This document shows positions 48,620 to 57,036 of a stretch of 64,000 nt of DNA, piece after piece. The notes below the pieces were generated by a model. The model searched no databases. It was not told the origin of the DNA and was given only the letters and a program-made list of their open reading frames with translations. The position numbers and the translations under genes are program-made. The number at the start of each line of letters is the position of its first letter. Within the stretch, counting starts at the first letter, position 1. The stretch covers positions 5,841 through 69,840 of the forward strand of contig CAYOBN010000021.1 in NCBI GenBank assembly GCA_964402175.1. Direction: 5' to 3'. This DNA is from JAWKUK01 sp964402175. GTDB lineage: Bacteria > Planctomycetota > UBA1135 > GCA-002686595.

Positions 48620-49219
48620 TCACAGCTTGCTCGCGTTGGCCGCGAGGTACTTCGCGACGCCTTCGGCGTTGGGCTTCATGCCCTCTTTGCCCTTGTTCCA
48701 GTTCGCCGGGCAGACCTCGCCGTGCTGCTCGTGGAACTGGAGCGCGTCGACCATGCGCAGCGCCTCGTCGACGTTGCGGCCGAGCGGGAGGTCGTTGACG
48801 ACCTGGTGGCGGACCTTGCCCTCTTTGTCGATCAGGAAGAGCCCGCGGAACGCCACCGCGCCGTCGCCGGTGAGCACGTCGTAGTCGCGCGCGATCGACT
48901 TCGTGAGGTCCGCGACGAGCGGGAACTTCACGGCGCCGATGCCGCCCTTGTCGCGGGGCGTGTTGCGCCAAGCCGCGTGCGAGAAGTGGCTGTCGACGGA
49001 CACCCCGATGAGCTGCACGCCGCGCGCCTCGAACTCCGCGACCTTGTTGTCGAAGGCGATGATCTCCGACGGGCAGACGAAGGTGAAGTCGAGCGGGTAG
49101 AAGAACAGGACGACGTACTTGCCGCGCAGGTCCTTGAGCGCGAGCGTCTTGAACTCACCGTCGGCGGTGACGGACTGGGCGGAGAACAGGGGGGCTTCCT
49201 TGCCAACCAGGACGGCCAT
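48620..49219 (-). CDS. 2-Cys peroxiredoxin (AhpC/TSA family)
   Basis: A 199-aa thiol peroxidase that reduces H2O2 and organic peroxides. The peroxidatic Cys is C49 in YPLDFTFVCPSE, and the resolving Cys is C170 in HGEVCPANWNKG. DKEGKVRHQVVNDLPLGRNVDE is also typical of Prx1/AhpC-type enzymes. It starts at ATG 49219 after GGAT; the frame upstream is shadow. It forms its own unit between uvrA and the inositol-monophosphatase-like gene. Confidence 0.95.
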   Translation of the reverse strand: MAVLVGKEAPLFSAQSVTADGEFKTLALKDLRGKYVVLFFYPLDFTFVCPSEIIAFDNKVAEFEARGVQLIGVSVDSHFSHAAWRNTPRDKGGIGAVKFPLVADLTKSIARDYDVLTGDGAVAFRGLFLIDKEGKVRHQVVNDLPLGRNVDEALRMVDALQFHEQHGEVCPANWNKGKEGMKPNAEGVAKYLAANASKL

Positions 49220-49381
49220 GGGAGGGATCCTCGTGCTTCTGGGGTGAACGGGCGGAGGGGCGGTCGCCGGGGAACGGCCCACGGCGCCCGAAGATCAGGC
49301 CGGACATTATTGGGGCCGCGCGCGCAGGCTCAAGGGGCGGCCCCGGAACTCGTGGGTCTGGACTTCGAGGTCCGGATGCGC

Positions 49382-50230
49382 TCAGTGCCTGAGCCGGGGC
49401 CGGATGAGCGCCGCGAGGGGCGCGGGCGCCGCGACGATGTGTCCGCCGCGCAACCAGTCCTCGCCCCCATCCGCGTCCGTGACCTCGCCGCCGGCTTCGC
49501 GCACGAGCAGCGCTCCCGCCGCGACGTCGTGGGGCGCGAGGTGCAGCTCCCAGAACCCGTCGAGGCGCCCCGCGGCGACAAACGCCAGGTCGAGGGCCGC
49601 CGAGCCCATGCGCCGCAGGTCGCGCACGTCGTGGAAGAAGCGCTGGAAGTTCTCGAGGTTCGAGTGGGCGAGCTCGCTGCGCCGGTACGGGAATCCCGTC
49701 CCGAGCACGGCCTCGGCGAGGGTCTCGGTCGCCGCGACCTCGAGCCGCCGCGGCCCGCCCGAGCCGACGCTCTGCGCCCACGCGCCCGCGCCCGCTGCCG
49801 CGGCGAAGGTCTCCCCGAGCCGCGGCGCGTGCACGACCGCGAACAGGGGGGTGAGCCCGTCGTACAGCGCGATCGAGACCCCGAAACACGGGAGCTGGTG
49901 CACGTAGTTCACGGTCCCGTCGAGCGGATCGACGAACCAGCGCAGCCCCGGCGCCGCAGCGTCGCGGGTCTCCTCTTCGGCTTCGATAGCCGTGCCCGGC
50001 GCCGCCGCGCGCAGGCGCTCGACGATGAGCCGCTCCGAAGCGACGTCGACCTCGGTGACGAGGTCGCGCGCGATCGACTTCGAGCGCGGGCGCGCCGTCC
50101 CGAGCCGCGCGAGCTGCAGCTCCCCCGCCGCCTGTGCGGCGCCCAGCACCGCCTCGGCGAGGGCTCGCTCGACGCTCGCGCCTGCGAGGCGCTCGGCGAG
50201 CTCTGCGCTGGAGCGCGACCCAGCGCTCAC
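49382..50230 (-). CDS. inositol monophosphatase family protein
   Basis: A 282-aa metal-dependent phosphatase. EAEEETRD holds the first acidic residues, WFVDPLDGTVNYVHQLPCFGVSIAL the metal-binding motif 1, and LAPHDVAAGALLVREAGGEVTDADGG motif 2, with W replaced at the usual WD position. Substrates in this family include inositol-1-phosphate, 3'-phosphoadenosine compounds and histidinol phosphate; which applies is not clear. It starts at GTG 50230, overlapping the dacB stop as GTGA. Confidence 0.88.
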   Translation of the reverse strand: MSAGSRSSAELAERLAGASVERALAEAVLGAAQAAGELQLARLGTARPRSKSIARDLVTEVDVASERLIVERLRAAAPGTAIEAEEETRDAAAPGLRWFVDPLDGTVNYVHQLPCFGVSIALYDGLTPLFAVVHAPRLGETFAAAAGAGAWAQSVGSGGPRRLEVAATETLAEAVLGTGFPYRRSELAHSNLENFQRFFHDVRDLRRMGSAALDLAFVAAGRLDGFWELHLAPHDVAAGALLVREAGGEVTDADGGEDWLRGGHIVAAPAPLAALIRPRLRH

Positions 50231-51963
50231 GCGCCCACCTCTTCGGCGAAGAGCGCGCAGAGGTCGTCCTGCAGCGGCTTCCACGCGGCGTTGTTGAGCC
50301 CCGAGACCTGCGGGTAGTTCACGAGGATCGCGAAGCAATACCGCCGACCGTCCGCGCAGTCGATGTAGCCGCACAGGGCGCTCGCGCCGTTGACAAATCC
50401 CGTCTTCGCGCGCACGCAACCCGCAGCGCGAGTGCCGCGCATGCGCCCCTGCAGCTTGCCCGGCATCGCTGCCACGGGCAGCGCGGCGTGGAACGGCAGG
50501 AACGCTGCTGCGGGCCCGCTCGCGAGCGCCGCAAGCGCTCCCGTGAGCTGCGCCGCGGTGCAACGATCGGCCTTCGAGAGGCCCGAGCCATCGACGGCGG
50601 TGTAACCCGTAGGATCGACCCCGAGGCGCCGCAGGCCCTCGCGCACGGCGTTCGCGCCATCGGCCCGCGTACCCGAACCGAGCAAGCGGTGCGCGGACGC
50701 GAAGAAGAGCTGATCGGTGACCGGGTTGTTCGAGTCGCGCAGGATCGGCTCGAGGAAGCTCGTGTACGGCGTCGAGAGCGTCGCGACGACGGGCGCACGG
50801 GTCTCGCAGCGGGCGCGTTCGTAGCCGCGCGCGACGGGTCGGTCGCGGCGTGCGAGGCCACCCACGACGGCGCTGCCGAAGAGGTCCACGGGGCTCGGAT
50901 GGGCGAAGTCCGCGTGGAACGTCAGCTCGCCCTCGGCGAGCGCTCCGCGCACCGTCGCCGTCGAGGCCGTCGCACCGACGCGCACGTCGTTGCCGCTGCG
51001 GCGCGGACCCGTCGTCACGCCGACCCGTGTGTCCAGCCCGACATCGCGCGGCGTGAGCCGCACCTCTGCGGGGCGCCCCGAGCGCGTCGGCGTCACGCTC
51101 GCCGTGATGCAGCCGCCGTTGGCCGTGAAGCCGCCGCTGCGCGCGCAGTAGGCTTGCCAGTGATCGTTCGCGGAGGGCCACTCCGGCGGGATGCCGGGTT
51201 GTTCCCAGCCGCTGTCGTCCAATACCAGGCGCCCGTCGATCGCGCGGATGCCGCTCGCGGTGAGCGCCTCGGCGAGCCGCTCGAGCCACGCCTCCGTCCC
51301 CGCGCCCGTCGAGGCCCCTTCGGGCGCGCTGCCTTCGATCGGGACTGCGTAGAGCGGATCGCCCCCCGCGCGTGCGACGAGGTCGCCCGCGAGGCGCCCG
51401 TCGACGACCTTACCGTGGGCCTCGAACGTCGTCGTGAACGCGCCCTCCGCGCCGTGCAGCGCGAGCGCCGCAGCGACGGTCAGGACCTTCAAGTTCGACG
51501 CTGGGATCAGCGGTGCGCTCGCATCGCGCGCGTACAGCTCCGCCCCGCCGACCTCCGCGAGGTGCACCGCCACCGTCGCGTTGCCGCCGTGCACGCGGCC
51601 CTTCGATGCGCTGTGCGCCGTGCGCCCGGCGGCATCGATCAGGGCCTGGACCCGAGCGGCGAGCCTCGGGTCGGGTTTCGACCTGGAGTTCGAACCGGGT
51701 TGCGGTTCACGCGGCGCCTCCGCGCGAGCCACCGGCGGCGCGCTGGCCGCCTGAGCGGCAGAGTGCGCACTGAGGCTCGGGATCCGCGGCTCCACGAAGA
51801 CGTCCTCGGACGCGATCCGCTCGCGGGGCAGACCGAGGTCCAGGTCGTCCTCGTTCGCGAGCGGCCGCTCTGCGCGCTCCGTCTCCACCGCGGCGACCTC
51901 GCCCCCGCATGCACCGAGCAGCGGCAGGACCGCAGCTACGAGCCAAACAGCCAAAGTTCTCAT
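50227..51963 (-). CDS. dacB: D-alanyl-D-alanine carboxypeptidase/endopeptidase (PBP4 type, peptidase S13)
   Basis: A 578-aa lipoprotein (lipobox LLGAC, Cys at 19) acting on peptidoglycan in the periplasm. The penicillin-binding motifs are SxxK at 156-159 (PASNLK), SNN at 411-413 and KTG at 520-522 (VRAKTGFVNGAS). The large insert between motifs 1 and 2 is typical of S13. A ~100-residue Ala/Pro/Glu linker follows the lipobox. The start (ATG 51963) overlaps the upstream M28 peptidase stop as ATGA. With ddl in this window it indicates an active D-Ala-D-Ala peptidoglycan pathway. Confidence 0.92.
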   Translation of the reverse strand: MRTLAVWLVAAVLPLLGACGGEVAAVETERAERPLANEDDLDLGLPRERIASEDVFVEPRIPSLSAHSAAQAASAPPVARAEAPREPQPGSNSRSKPDPRLAARVQALIDAAGRTAHSASKGRVHGGNATVAVHLAEVGGAELYARDASAPLIPASNLKVLTVAAALALHGAEGAFTTTFEAHGKVVDGRLAGDLVARAGGDPLYAVPIEGSAPEGASTGAGTEAWLERLAEALTASGIRAIDGRLVLDDSGWEQPGIPPEWPSANDHWQAYCARSGGFTANGGCITASVTPTRSGRPAEVRLTPRDVGLDTRVGVTTGPRRSGNDVRVGATASTATVRGALAEGELTFHADFAHPSPVDLFGSAVVGGLARRDRPVARGYERARCETRAPVVATLSTPYTSFLEPILRDSNNPVTDQLFFASAHRLLGSGTRADGANAVREGLRRLGVDPTGYTAVDGSGLSKADRCTAAQLTGALAALASGPAAAFLPFHAALPVAAMPGKLQGRMRGTRAAGCVRAKTGFVNGASALCGYIDCADGRRYCFAILVNYPQVSGLNNAAWKPLQDDLCALFAEEVGA

Positions 51964-53729
51964 CGCGTGCGCGGCAGCCGCTCGGGCGACTCGGCGAGGG
52001 TCCAAGCGGTCAGGAACGCGAGGCGCGCGGTGTTGCAGACCTTCTCGGCGCTGACTTCGGCGAGCGTGTCGCGCCACGTGTGGTAGTCGCGGTTGGCCTC
52101 GATCGGATAGTTCTCGAAGAAGAAGACCGTCGGGATCCCTACGACGTGGAACGAATGGTGGTCGGAGCGCTGGAAGAGGCCCGTGTCGCCGCAGTCCTCG
52201 ATGCGTGTCACGCCAGTGCGGCCGAGCGCACGCGCGCGCTCGACGACGCGCCCCATGAGGGGGGTCTCGCGGAAACCCAGCGCGACGACGTGTTTGGGAT
52301 CGCCGCGCCCGATCATGTCCAGGTTGACCATCGCGACGACCTGCTCCTTCGGGAAGGGCAGGTCGGCCACAAACGCCTGCGAGCCGATCAGCCCGTCCTC
52401 TTCGGCGCTGAAGCCGACGATCAACACGGAGCGCGCCGGGCGCGCGAGCGCGAGCGCAGCGGCGACCTCGAGCAGCGCCGCCGCACCGCTCGCGTTGTCG
52501 TCGGCGCCTGGGCCGACGCGCTCGCGAGGATCGACGCCGATGTGGTCGAAGTGTGCGCCGACGATGACGACTTCGCCCGCGCGCTCCGGGTCGCGGCCCG
52601 GCATGTACCCGACGAGGTTGTGCAGCACCGCAGGGCCCGTGCGCGTCGTCGCCGTGAGGCGCACCGTGCGCCCTTTCACCGTCGCCTTCGCCGGTTTCCC
52701 CGACCGATCGACCTTCTCCGCCCAAGCGAGCGGATCGAAGCCGAGCAGCGCCTCTCCCGCGGCGGGCGAGACTTCGAGCGCGGGCAGCGTCGCCCGCACG
52801 CGGTCGTTGGTCGGCGCCAGCCACGTCGCGCGGGTCCAGCGGTAGCTCAGCTCGGGCGCAGCTTCCCCGCGCGCGAGCTCGGGCGGCCGCCGCACGACGA
52901 GCGCCCCCGCCGCGCCGCGCCGCGCGAGGGTGTCGAGTTTGTTCCACACCGACGCCTCGGCGGTCACATCGGGGCCGCCGAAGAGCCGCTTGTGGCGCGG
53001 CTCGCCCGACACGAGTACCGCGACCTTGCCCGCGAGGTCGAGGCCCGCCAGGTCGTCGTAGCGCTCGCCGTCGTTGTCGATCGCGAACCCGGCGAAGACG
53101 AGCTCACCCGCAGCGCTGCCGGTGTATTCCGCGAGCGGCACGAAGTCCGTGCCGTAGGTCAAGAGGCGCGCTCTGCCGTCGGGGCCCGTGAGTTCGAGCG
53201 ACGTCGCCTCCGGCACCGGGGTGTGCAGCACGACGCGGTCGAACAGCAGCTTCTCGCGCTGGTACGGCCGCAGCCACAGCCCCGCCGGAGCGGCCGAAGA
53301 GCCCGCGCCAGCAGGCTCGACTGCGGCGTCCGGCTGGCCGACGGCGGCCCAGGCGGGCGGCGCCGCCTCGCCCGCCCCGCGGCGCCACGCGGCCGCCGAG
53401 TCGGGCGCGGGCCGGAAGCCGGCCGCCGCGAGGGCGCGCGCCCCGTGCTCGAACGCGAGCTCGAGGCCCCGGCTCGGGCTGTCGCGGCCCTCCAGCGCCG
53501 GGGACGCGAGGAATGCGAGGTGGGCCTCGACCCCCGCGACCGCGATGCGCGCCAGCGCCTCGGTGGCGGGCGCCGCGACGGGGCCCAGGGGGCCATCGGG
53601 GCGGGGCTGCGAGGTCGCGCTCGCGGGGCGCGCTGCGGCGGGTACTCCGATGGGGTCCCCGACGAGGAGGCCCGAGAGGGCCGCGCCGCACAGCGCGAGC
53701 ACGACGGAGCCTCTGCCGGCGTGGATCAT
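51960..53729 (-). CDS. secreted M28 family metallopeptidase
   Basis: A 589-aa protein with an N-terminal hydrophobic export signal (MIHAGRGSVVLALCGAALSGLLV). The zinc-binding residues follow the M28 pattern: VGAHFDHIG (His), GADDNASGAAALLE (Asp), SAEEDGLIGSQ (catalytic Glu/Glu), VNLDMIG (Asp) and SDHHSFHVVGIP (His). A protease-associated-like insert (GELVFAGFAIDNDGERYDDLAGLDLAGKVAVLVSGEP) precedes them. M28 enzymes are aminopeptidases. It is translationally coupled to dacB. Confidence 0.9.
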   Translation of the reverse strand: MIHAGRGSVVLALCGAALSGLLVGDPIGVPAAARPASATSQPRPDGPLGPVAAPATEALARIAVAGVEAHLAFLASPALEGRDSPSRGLELAFEHGARALAAAGFRPAPDSAAAWRRGAGEAAPPAWAAVGQPDAAVEPAGAGSSAAPAGLWLRPYQREKLLFDRVVLHTPVPEATSLELTGPDGRARLLTYGTDFVPLAEYTGSAAGELVFAGFAIDNDGERYDDLAGLDLAGKVAVLVSGEPRHKRLFGGPDVTAEASVWNKLDTLARRGAAGALVVRRPPELARGEAAPELSYRWTRATWLAPTNDRVRATLPALEVSPAAGEALLGFDPLAWAEKVDRSGKPAKATVKGRTVRLTATTRTGPAVLHNLVGYMPGRDPERAGEVVIVGAHFDHIGVDPRERVGPGADDNASGAAALLEVAAALALARPARSVLIVGFSAEEDGLIGSQAFVADLPFPKEQVVAMVNLDMIGRGDPKHVVALGFRETPLMGRVVERARALGRTGVTRIEDCGDTGLFQRSDHHSFHVVGIPTVFFFENYPIEANRDYHTWRDTLAEVSAEKVCNTARLAFLTAWTLAESPERLPRTR

Positions 53730-53790
53730 CCGAGAGAGGGTAGCGCTCCGCCTCGCGCGGTACCAGTTCGGCCGAAGCGCGAGCGCGCGC

Positions 53791-54801
53791 TCAGGTCCGG
53801 TAGCCGCGCGGGTGCTGCGAGAAGAACGCCCAGGCGTCGCGGAGCACGTCCTCGAGCGCGCCGCGCTCCGGGCGCCAGCCGAGCAGCTCACCCGCCCGTG
53901 TGCCGCCGCTGACGAGCACCGCCGGGTCCCCTTCGCGGCGCGGGGCGACCTCGTACGGGATCGGGTGCCCCGTGACGCGGCGCGCCGTTTCGATGATCTC
54001 GCGCACGGTGAACCCTTGGCCGGTGCCGAGGTTGCACTCGAGGTTCCCGCGCTCCGACTGCAGGTGCACGAGCGCCCGCAGGTGCGCGTCCGCGAGGTCC
54101 TCGACGTGGATGTAATCGCGCACACACGTCCCGTCGCGGGTCGGATAGTCGTCGCCGAAGACCTTGACGAGCGGGCGCTGGCCCAGCGCGACCTGCAGCA
54201 CGAGCGGGATGATGTGGGTCTCGGGGTCGTGGTCCTCCCCGATCGATCCGTCGCGCGACGCGCCCGCGGCATTGAAGTACCGCAGCGCCACGTACCGGAT
54301 CCCGTACGCGCGCGCGAAGTCCTTCATCATGTGCTCCATGTGGAGCTTCGTGCGCCCGTAGGGGTTGATCGGGTTCTGCGGGTGGTCGTCGGGGATCGGC
54401 ACCACCTGCGGCTCACCGTAGGTCGCACACGTCGAGGAGAACACGATGTCCCGCACCCCCGCCGCGCGCATCTCCTCGAGCAGGTTCCAGGTGTACTGGA
54501 CATTTTCCCGGTAGTACTTCGAGGGCTCCGTCACCGACTCGCCGACGTAGCACTTCGCTGCGAAGTGGACGACGGCCGCCGGCCGCACCTCGGCGAGGGC
54601 CCGCGCGAGGGCCTCCCGGTCGCCGAGGCTCGCGTGCACGAGGGGCGCCTGGAGCGCCTCCCGGTGCCCCGTCGAGAGGTCGTCGTAGACGACGACCTCG
54701 ACCCCGCGGCGCGCGAGGAGCTGCACACAGTGGCTGCCGATGTATCCGGCGCCGCCGACGACGAGGACGGGGCCACGCGGGGTCGAGTCCTTGGGCTGCA
54801 T
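53791..54801 (-). CDS. galE: UDP-glucose 4-epimerase
   Basis: A 336-aa extended SDR enzyme that interconverts UDP-glucose and UDP-galactose. The NAD motif GGAGYIG is at residues 16-22. The catalytic Ser/Thr are in FSSTCATYG (S123/T124), and Tyr148-x3-Lys152 is in NPYGRTKLHME. RYFNAAGA, VRDYIHVEDLADAH and YNLGTG-like CNLGTGQGFTV complete the pattern. It lies 61 bp upstream of the M28 peptidase gene and is divergent from the Asp-loop lipoprotein. Confidence 0.94.
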   Translation of the reverse strand: MQPKDSTPRGPVLVVGGAGYIGSHCVQLLARRGVEVVVYDDLSTGHREALQAPLVHASLGDREALARALAEVRPAAVVHFAAKCYVGESVTEPSKYYRENVQYTWNLLEEMRAAGVRDIVFSSTCATYGEPQVVPIPDDHPQNPINPYGRTKLHMEHMMKDFARAYGIRYVALRYFNAAGASRDGSIGEDHDPETHIIPLVLQVALGQRPLVKVFGDDYPTRDGTCVRDYIHVEDLADAHLRALVHLQSERGNLECNLGTGQGFTVREIIETARRVTGHPIPYEVAPRREGDPAVLVSGGTRAGELLGWRPERGALEDVLRDAWAFFSQHPRGYRT

Positions 54802-54934
54802 CCCCAGAGCCTACCCCGGTGGGCCGCTCTGGGCCGCCTCGCCCCCATTCGGAAACGAACCTCGATCCCGCGTCCGTACCATGTCGGGCCAGTCCCCGAT
54901 CCATCCTTCGACAGGACTCGCTCCGAGACCGACC

Positions 54935-56896
54935 ATGACCCCAAGCCTCCTGCGGCGCCCCGCCGCCCCCACCGCCCGCGTGCGCTGGTGCGTCGCCCTC
55001 GCCTTCGCCACGGGCCTCAGCGCCTGCACCGACGACGACGACGACGACACGCTGCCCGCCTTCGCCCAACGCAACACCTCCCACGCCGTCGCCGCCTCGA
55101 CCCCGATCCTCGGCAGCGGCGAGTGGCTCGTTTTCTTCGCCGACGAGGCCACGACCGGCAACGGTGGGCGCGACCTGAACGGCGACTCCGACCTCAGCGA
55201 CTCCGTCGTCATCCGCGTCGATACCCGCACGGGCTCGGCCCGCTCGCTGTCGGTGGACGCCGAAGCGGCGGCGTGGTGCAACGGCACGCTGTTCATCGAG
55301 ACGCTCGAGGCGAACGACGGCCGCGACTGGAACGGCGACAGCGACCAGACCGACCGCGTGTTGCTCTTCGCGCGCAACGGCGACATCACGCCGACGTTCT
55401 TCGCCGAGCTCGCGAGCGGCAGCGGCCAGAGCTGGACCGCCGTCCGCGATACGGTCGTCTACGCCTCGACGACCGCCGCGACGGCCGAGTTCGAGACGAA
55501 CCTCGCGTTCGCGCGCGTGACCCCGCCCGGAGCCGCGCCGAGCGCAGCCCAGGCCATCGTCAGCACGATCGATGACCCGAACGACGACGGCCTCACCGTG
55601 CGCATCGCGCGCGCGGTCGGCGATGTCGTCTTCTGCACGCTGGACGAGACCGCCGACGGCAACCTCAACGGCGACGGCGACGCGACGGACACCGCGATCC
55701 TCGCGCTCCTCGACGTCGGTGAAACGACGCCGACCCTGCTCGGTACCGGCCGCGCGCTGAGCAGCGCCACGGCGACCGCCGCCGTCGCCGTCGGCTCGGG
55801 CGACTGGCTCGGTGCGTTCCTCGTCGACGAAGCCGCCCAGTCGGCGAACCTCAACGATCCGACGCTGTTCGTGCCGACGTGGCAACCGCCGAACTGCAGC
55901 GGCCGCGCCGATGCAGACCAACTGGACCACGTCCTGCACTGGTTCCGCTTGAGCGACTTCGTCGCCAACGCCCGCATCGTCAACACGGGCCTCGTGGGCG
56001 CACAAGCTGGGCCGGTGCTGGCGCACTCCAGCGCGTTCGTCGGCGTCGTGTCGAACGAAGCCAGCGAAGGCAACGGCGGCTGCGACCTCAACGGCGACGC
56101 AGACTTCACCGACAACATCTTCCGTTGGGTCGCAGCGTCGGATCCGACGGCCAATGTCCTGCCGGTGACGGACTCGGCGCGCCTGCTCGCTGTCGCGGCG
56201 GGTCTCCCGGGCGGCAGCGGCGGCTTCGTCTCCGTCGGCAACGTCATCGCGATCGCGGTCGATGAAGACGCCGACGGGCGCGACCACGACGGGGCCCCCA
56301 CAGTCGATCGCATCCTGATCGCGGCCCACGCTCCGGCCACGTCGGGCCAGGCGTGGAACTTCCAACACGGCAGCGGCACGACGACCCCGATCGGCGTCAC
56401 GTGGATGGCCGCGGATGCGCGCAGCACCTCGCGTTTCCTCGCAGCCATCACCGAGGAGAACCTCGGCGACGACCGCAACGGCGACGGCGATACGCTCGAC
56501 TCCTTGCCCACGTTCCCCGTGGTCCTCACCGCGAACCGCCTCGGTTTCCCGGGGGTCGGGGTCGCGGTGGTCGCGAACAACGCGGGCATCGCCACTGCGG
56601 GCGCGTTTGCGTTCTACCGCGTCTCGGAGAGCGCCGACGGCAACCGGGACCGCAACAACGACGGCGACACCAACGACCAGGTCCTGCAGCGCATCCTGCT
56701 CACGGGCGGCCAGGCGCCAGTGTTCATGGGCTCGCTCAACAACGTCACGACGCCGGCGCTCGGTACGGGCCTCGACGGCGTGAAGTTCGCGGCGCACCTC
56801 TACCAGGAGTCGCTCTTCGGCCCGAGCGGCAACGACCTCAACGGTGACGGCGACGCGTTGGACTTCGTCGTGCGTTACTACCGCGTCGTCGACTGA
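54935..56896 (+). CDS. lipoprotein with repeated Asp-rich DxNGDxDxxD loops
   Basis: A 653-aa protein started at ATG 54935. The signal sequence ends at GLSAC (Cys31), followed by an acidic DDDDDD run. Seven Asp-rich loops recur (DLNGDSDLSD ~78, DWNGDSDQTD ~130, NLNGDGDATD ~242, DLNGDADFTD ~384, DRNGDGDTLD ~512, DRNNDGDTND ~571, DLNGDGDALD ~633). Each is followed by a beta-strand-rich segment (e.g. VLLFARNGDITPTF), and two further degenerate repeats lie between. The loops resemble EF-hand/dockerin calcium sites. A beta-propeller with one loop per blade is a reasonable guess. Function is unknown; surface exposure is likely. Confidence 0.8.
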   Translation: MTPSLLRRPAAPTARVRWCVALAFATGLSACTDDDDDDTLPAFAQRNTSHAVAASTPILGSGEWLVFFADEATTGNGGRDLNGDSDLSDSVVIRVDTRTGSARSLSVDAEAAAWCNGTLFIETLEANDGRDWNGDSDQTDRVLLFARNGDITPTFFAELASGSGQSWTAVRDTVVYASTTAATAEFETNLAFARVTPPGAAPSAAQAIVSTIDDPNDDGLTVRIARAVGDVVFCTLDETADGNLNGDGDATDTAILALLDVGETTPTLLGTGRALSSATATAAVAVGSGDWLGAFLVDEAAQSANLNDPTLFVPTWQPPNCSGRADADQLDHVLHWFRLSDFVANARIVNTGLVGAQAGPVLAHSSAFVGVVSNEASEGNGGCDLNGDADFTDNIFRWVAASDPTANVLPVTDSARLLAVAAGLPGGSGGFVSVGNVIAIAVDEDADGRDHDGAPTVDRILIAAHAPATSGQAWNFQHGSGTTTPIGVTWMAADARSTSRFLAAITEENLGDDRNGDGDTLDSLPTFPVVLTANRLGFPGVGVAVVANNAGIATAGAFAFYRVSESADGNRDRNNDGDTNDQVLQRILLTGGQAPVFMGSLNNVTTPALGTGLDGVKFAAHLYQESLFGPSGNDLNGDGDALDFVVRYYRVVD

Positions 56897-56944
56897 GGCT
56901 CACGGCCTGTTCTTCGGCGTGCCCATCGTGGCGCGCCCCACACG

Positions 56945-56983
56945 CGAGAGGCCGAGCGATCCACTGGATCGCTCGGCCTCTCG
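56945..56983. terminator. 18-bp perfect palindrome between convergent genes
   Basis: Bases 56945-56962 are perfectly complementary to 56966-56983, with a 3-nt ACT loop. It lies between the stop of the Asp-loop lipoprotein (plus) and the stop of the secreted protease (minus). On the plus strand TTCTCT follows. A bidirectional terminator is the simplest explanation. Confidence 0.7.
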
Positions 56984-57036
56984 TTCTCTGCCGGCGCGGT
57001 GCGGCGCGGGCTCTTCTGCTCGCGCTCCCGCTCGGG

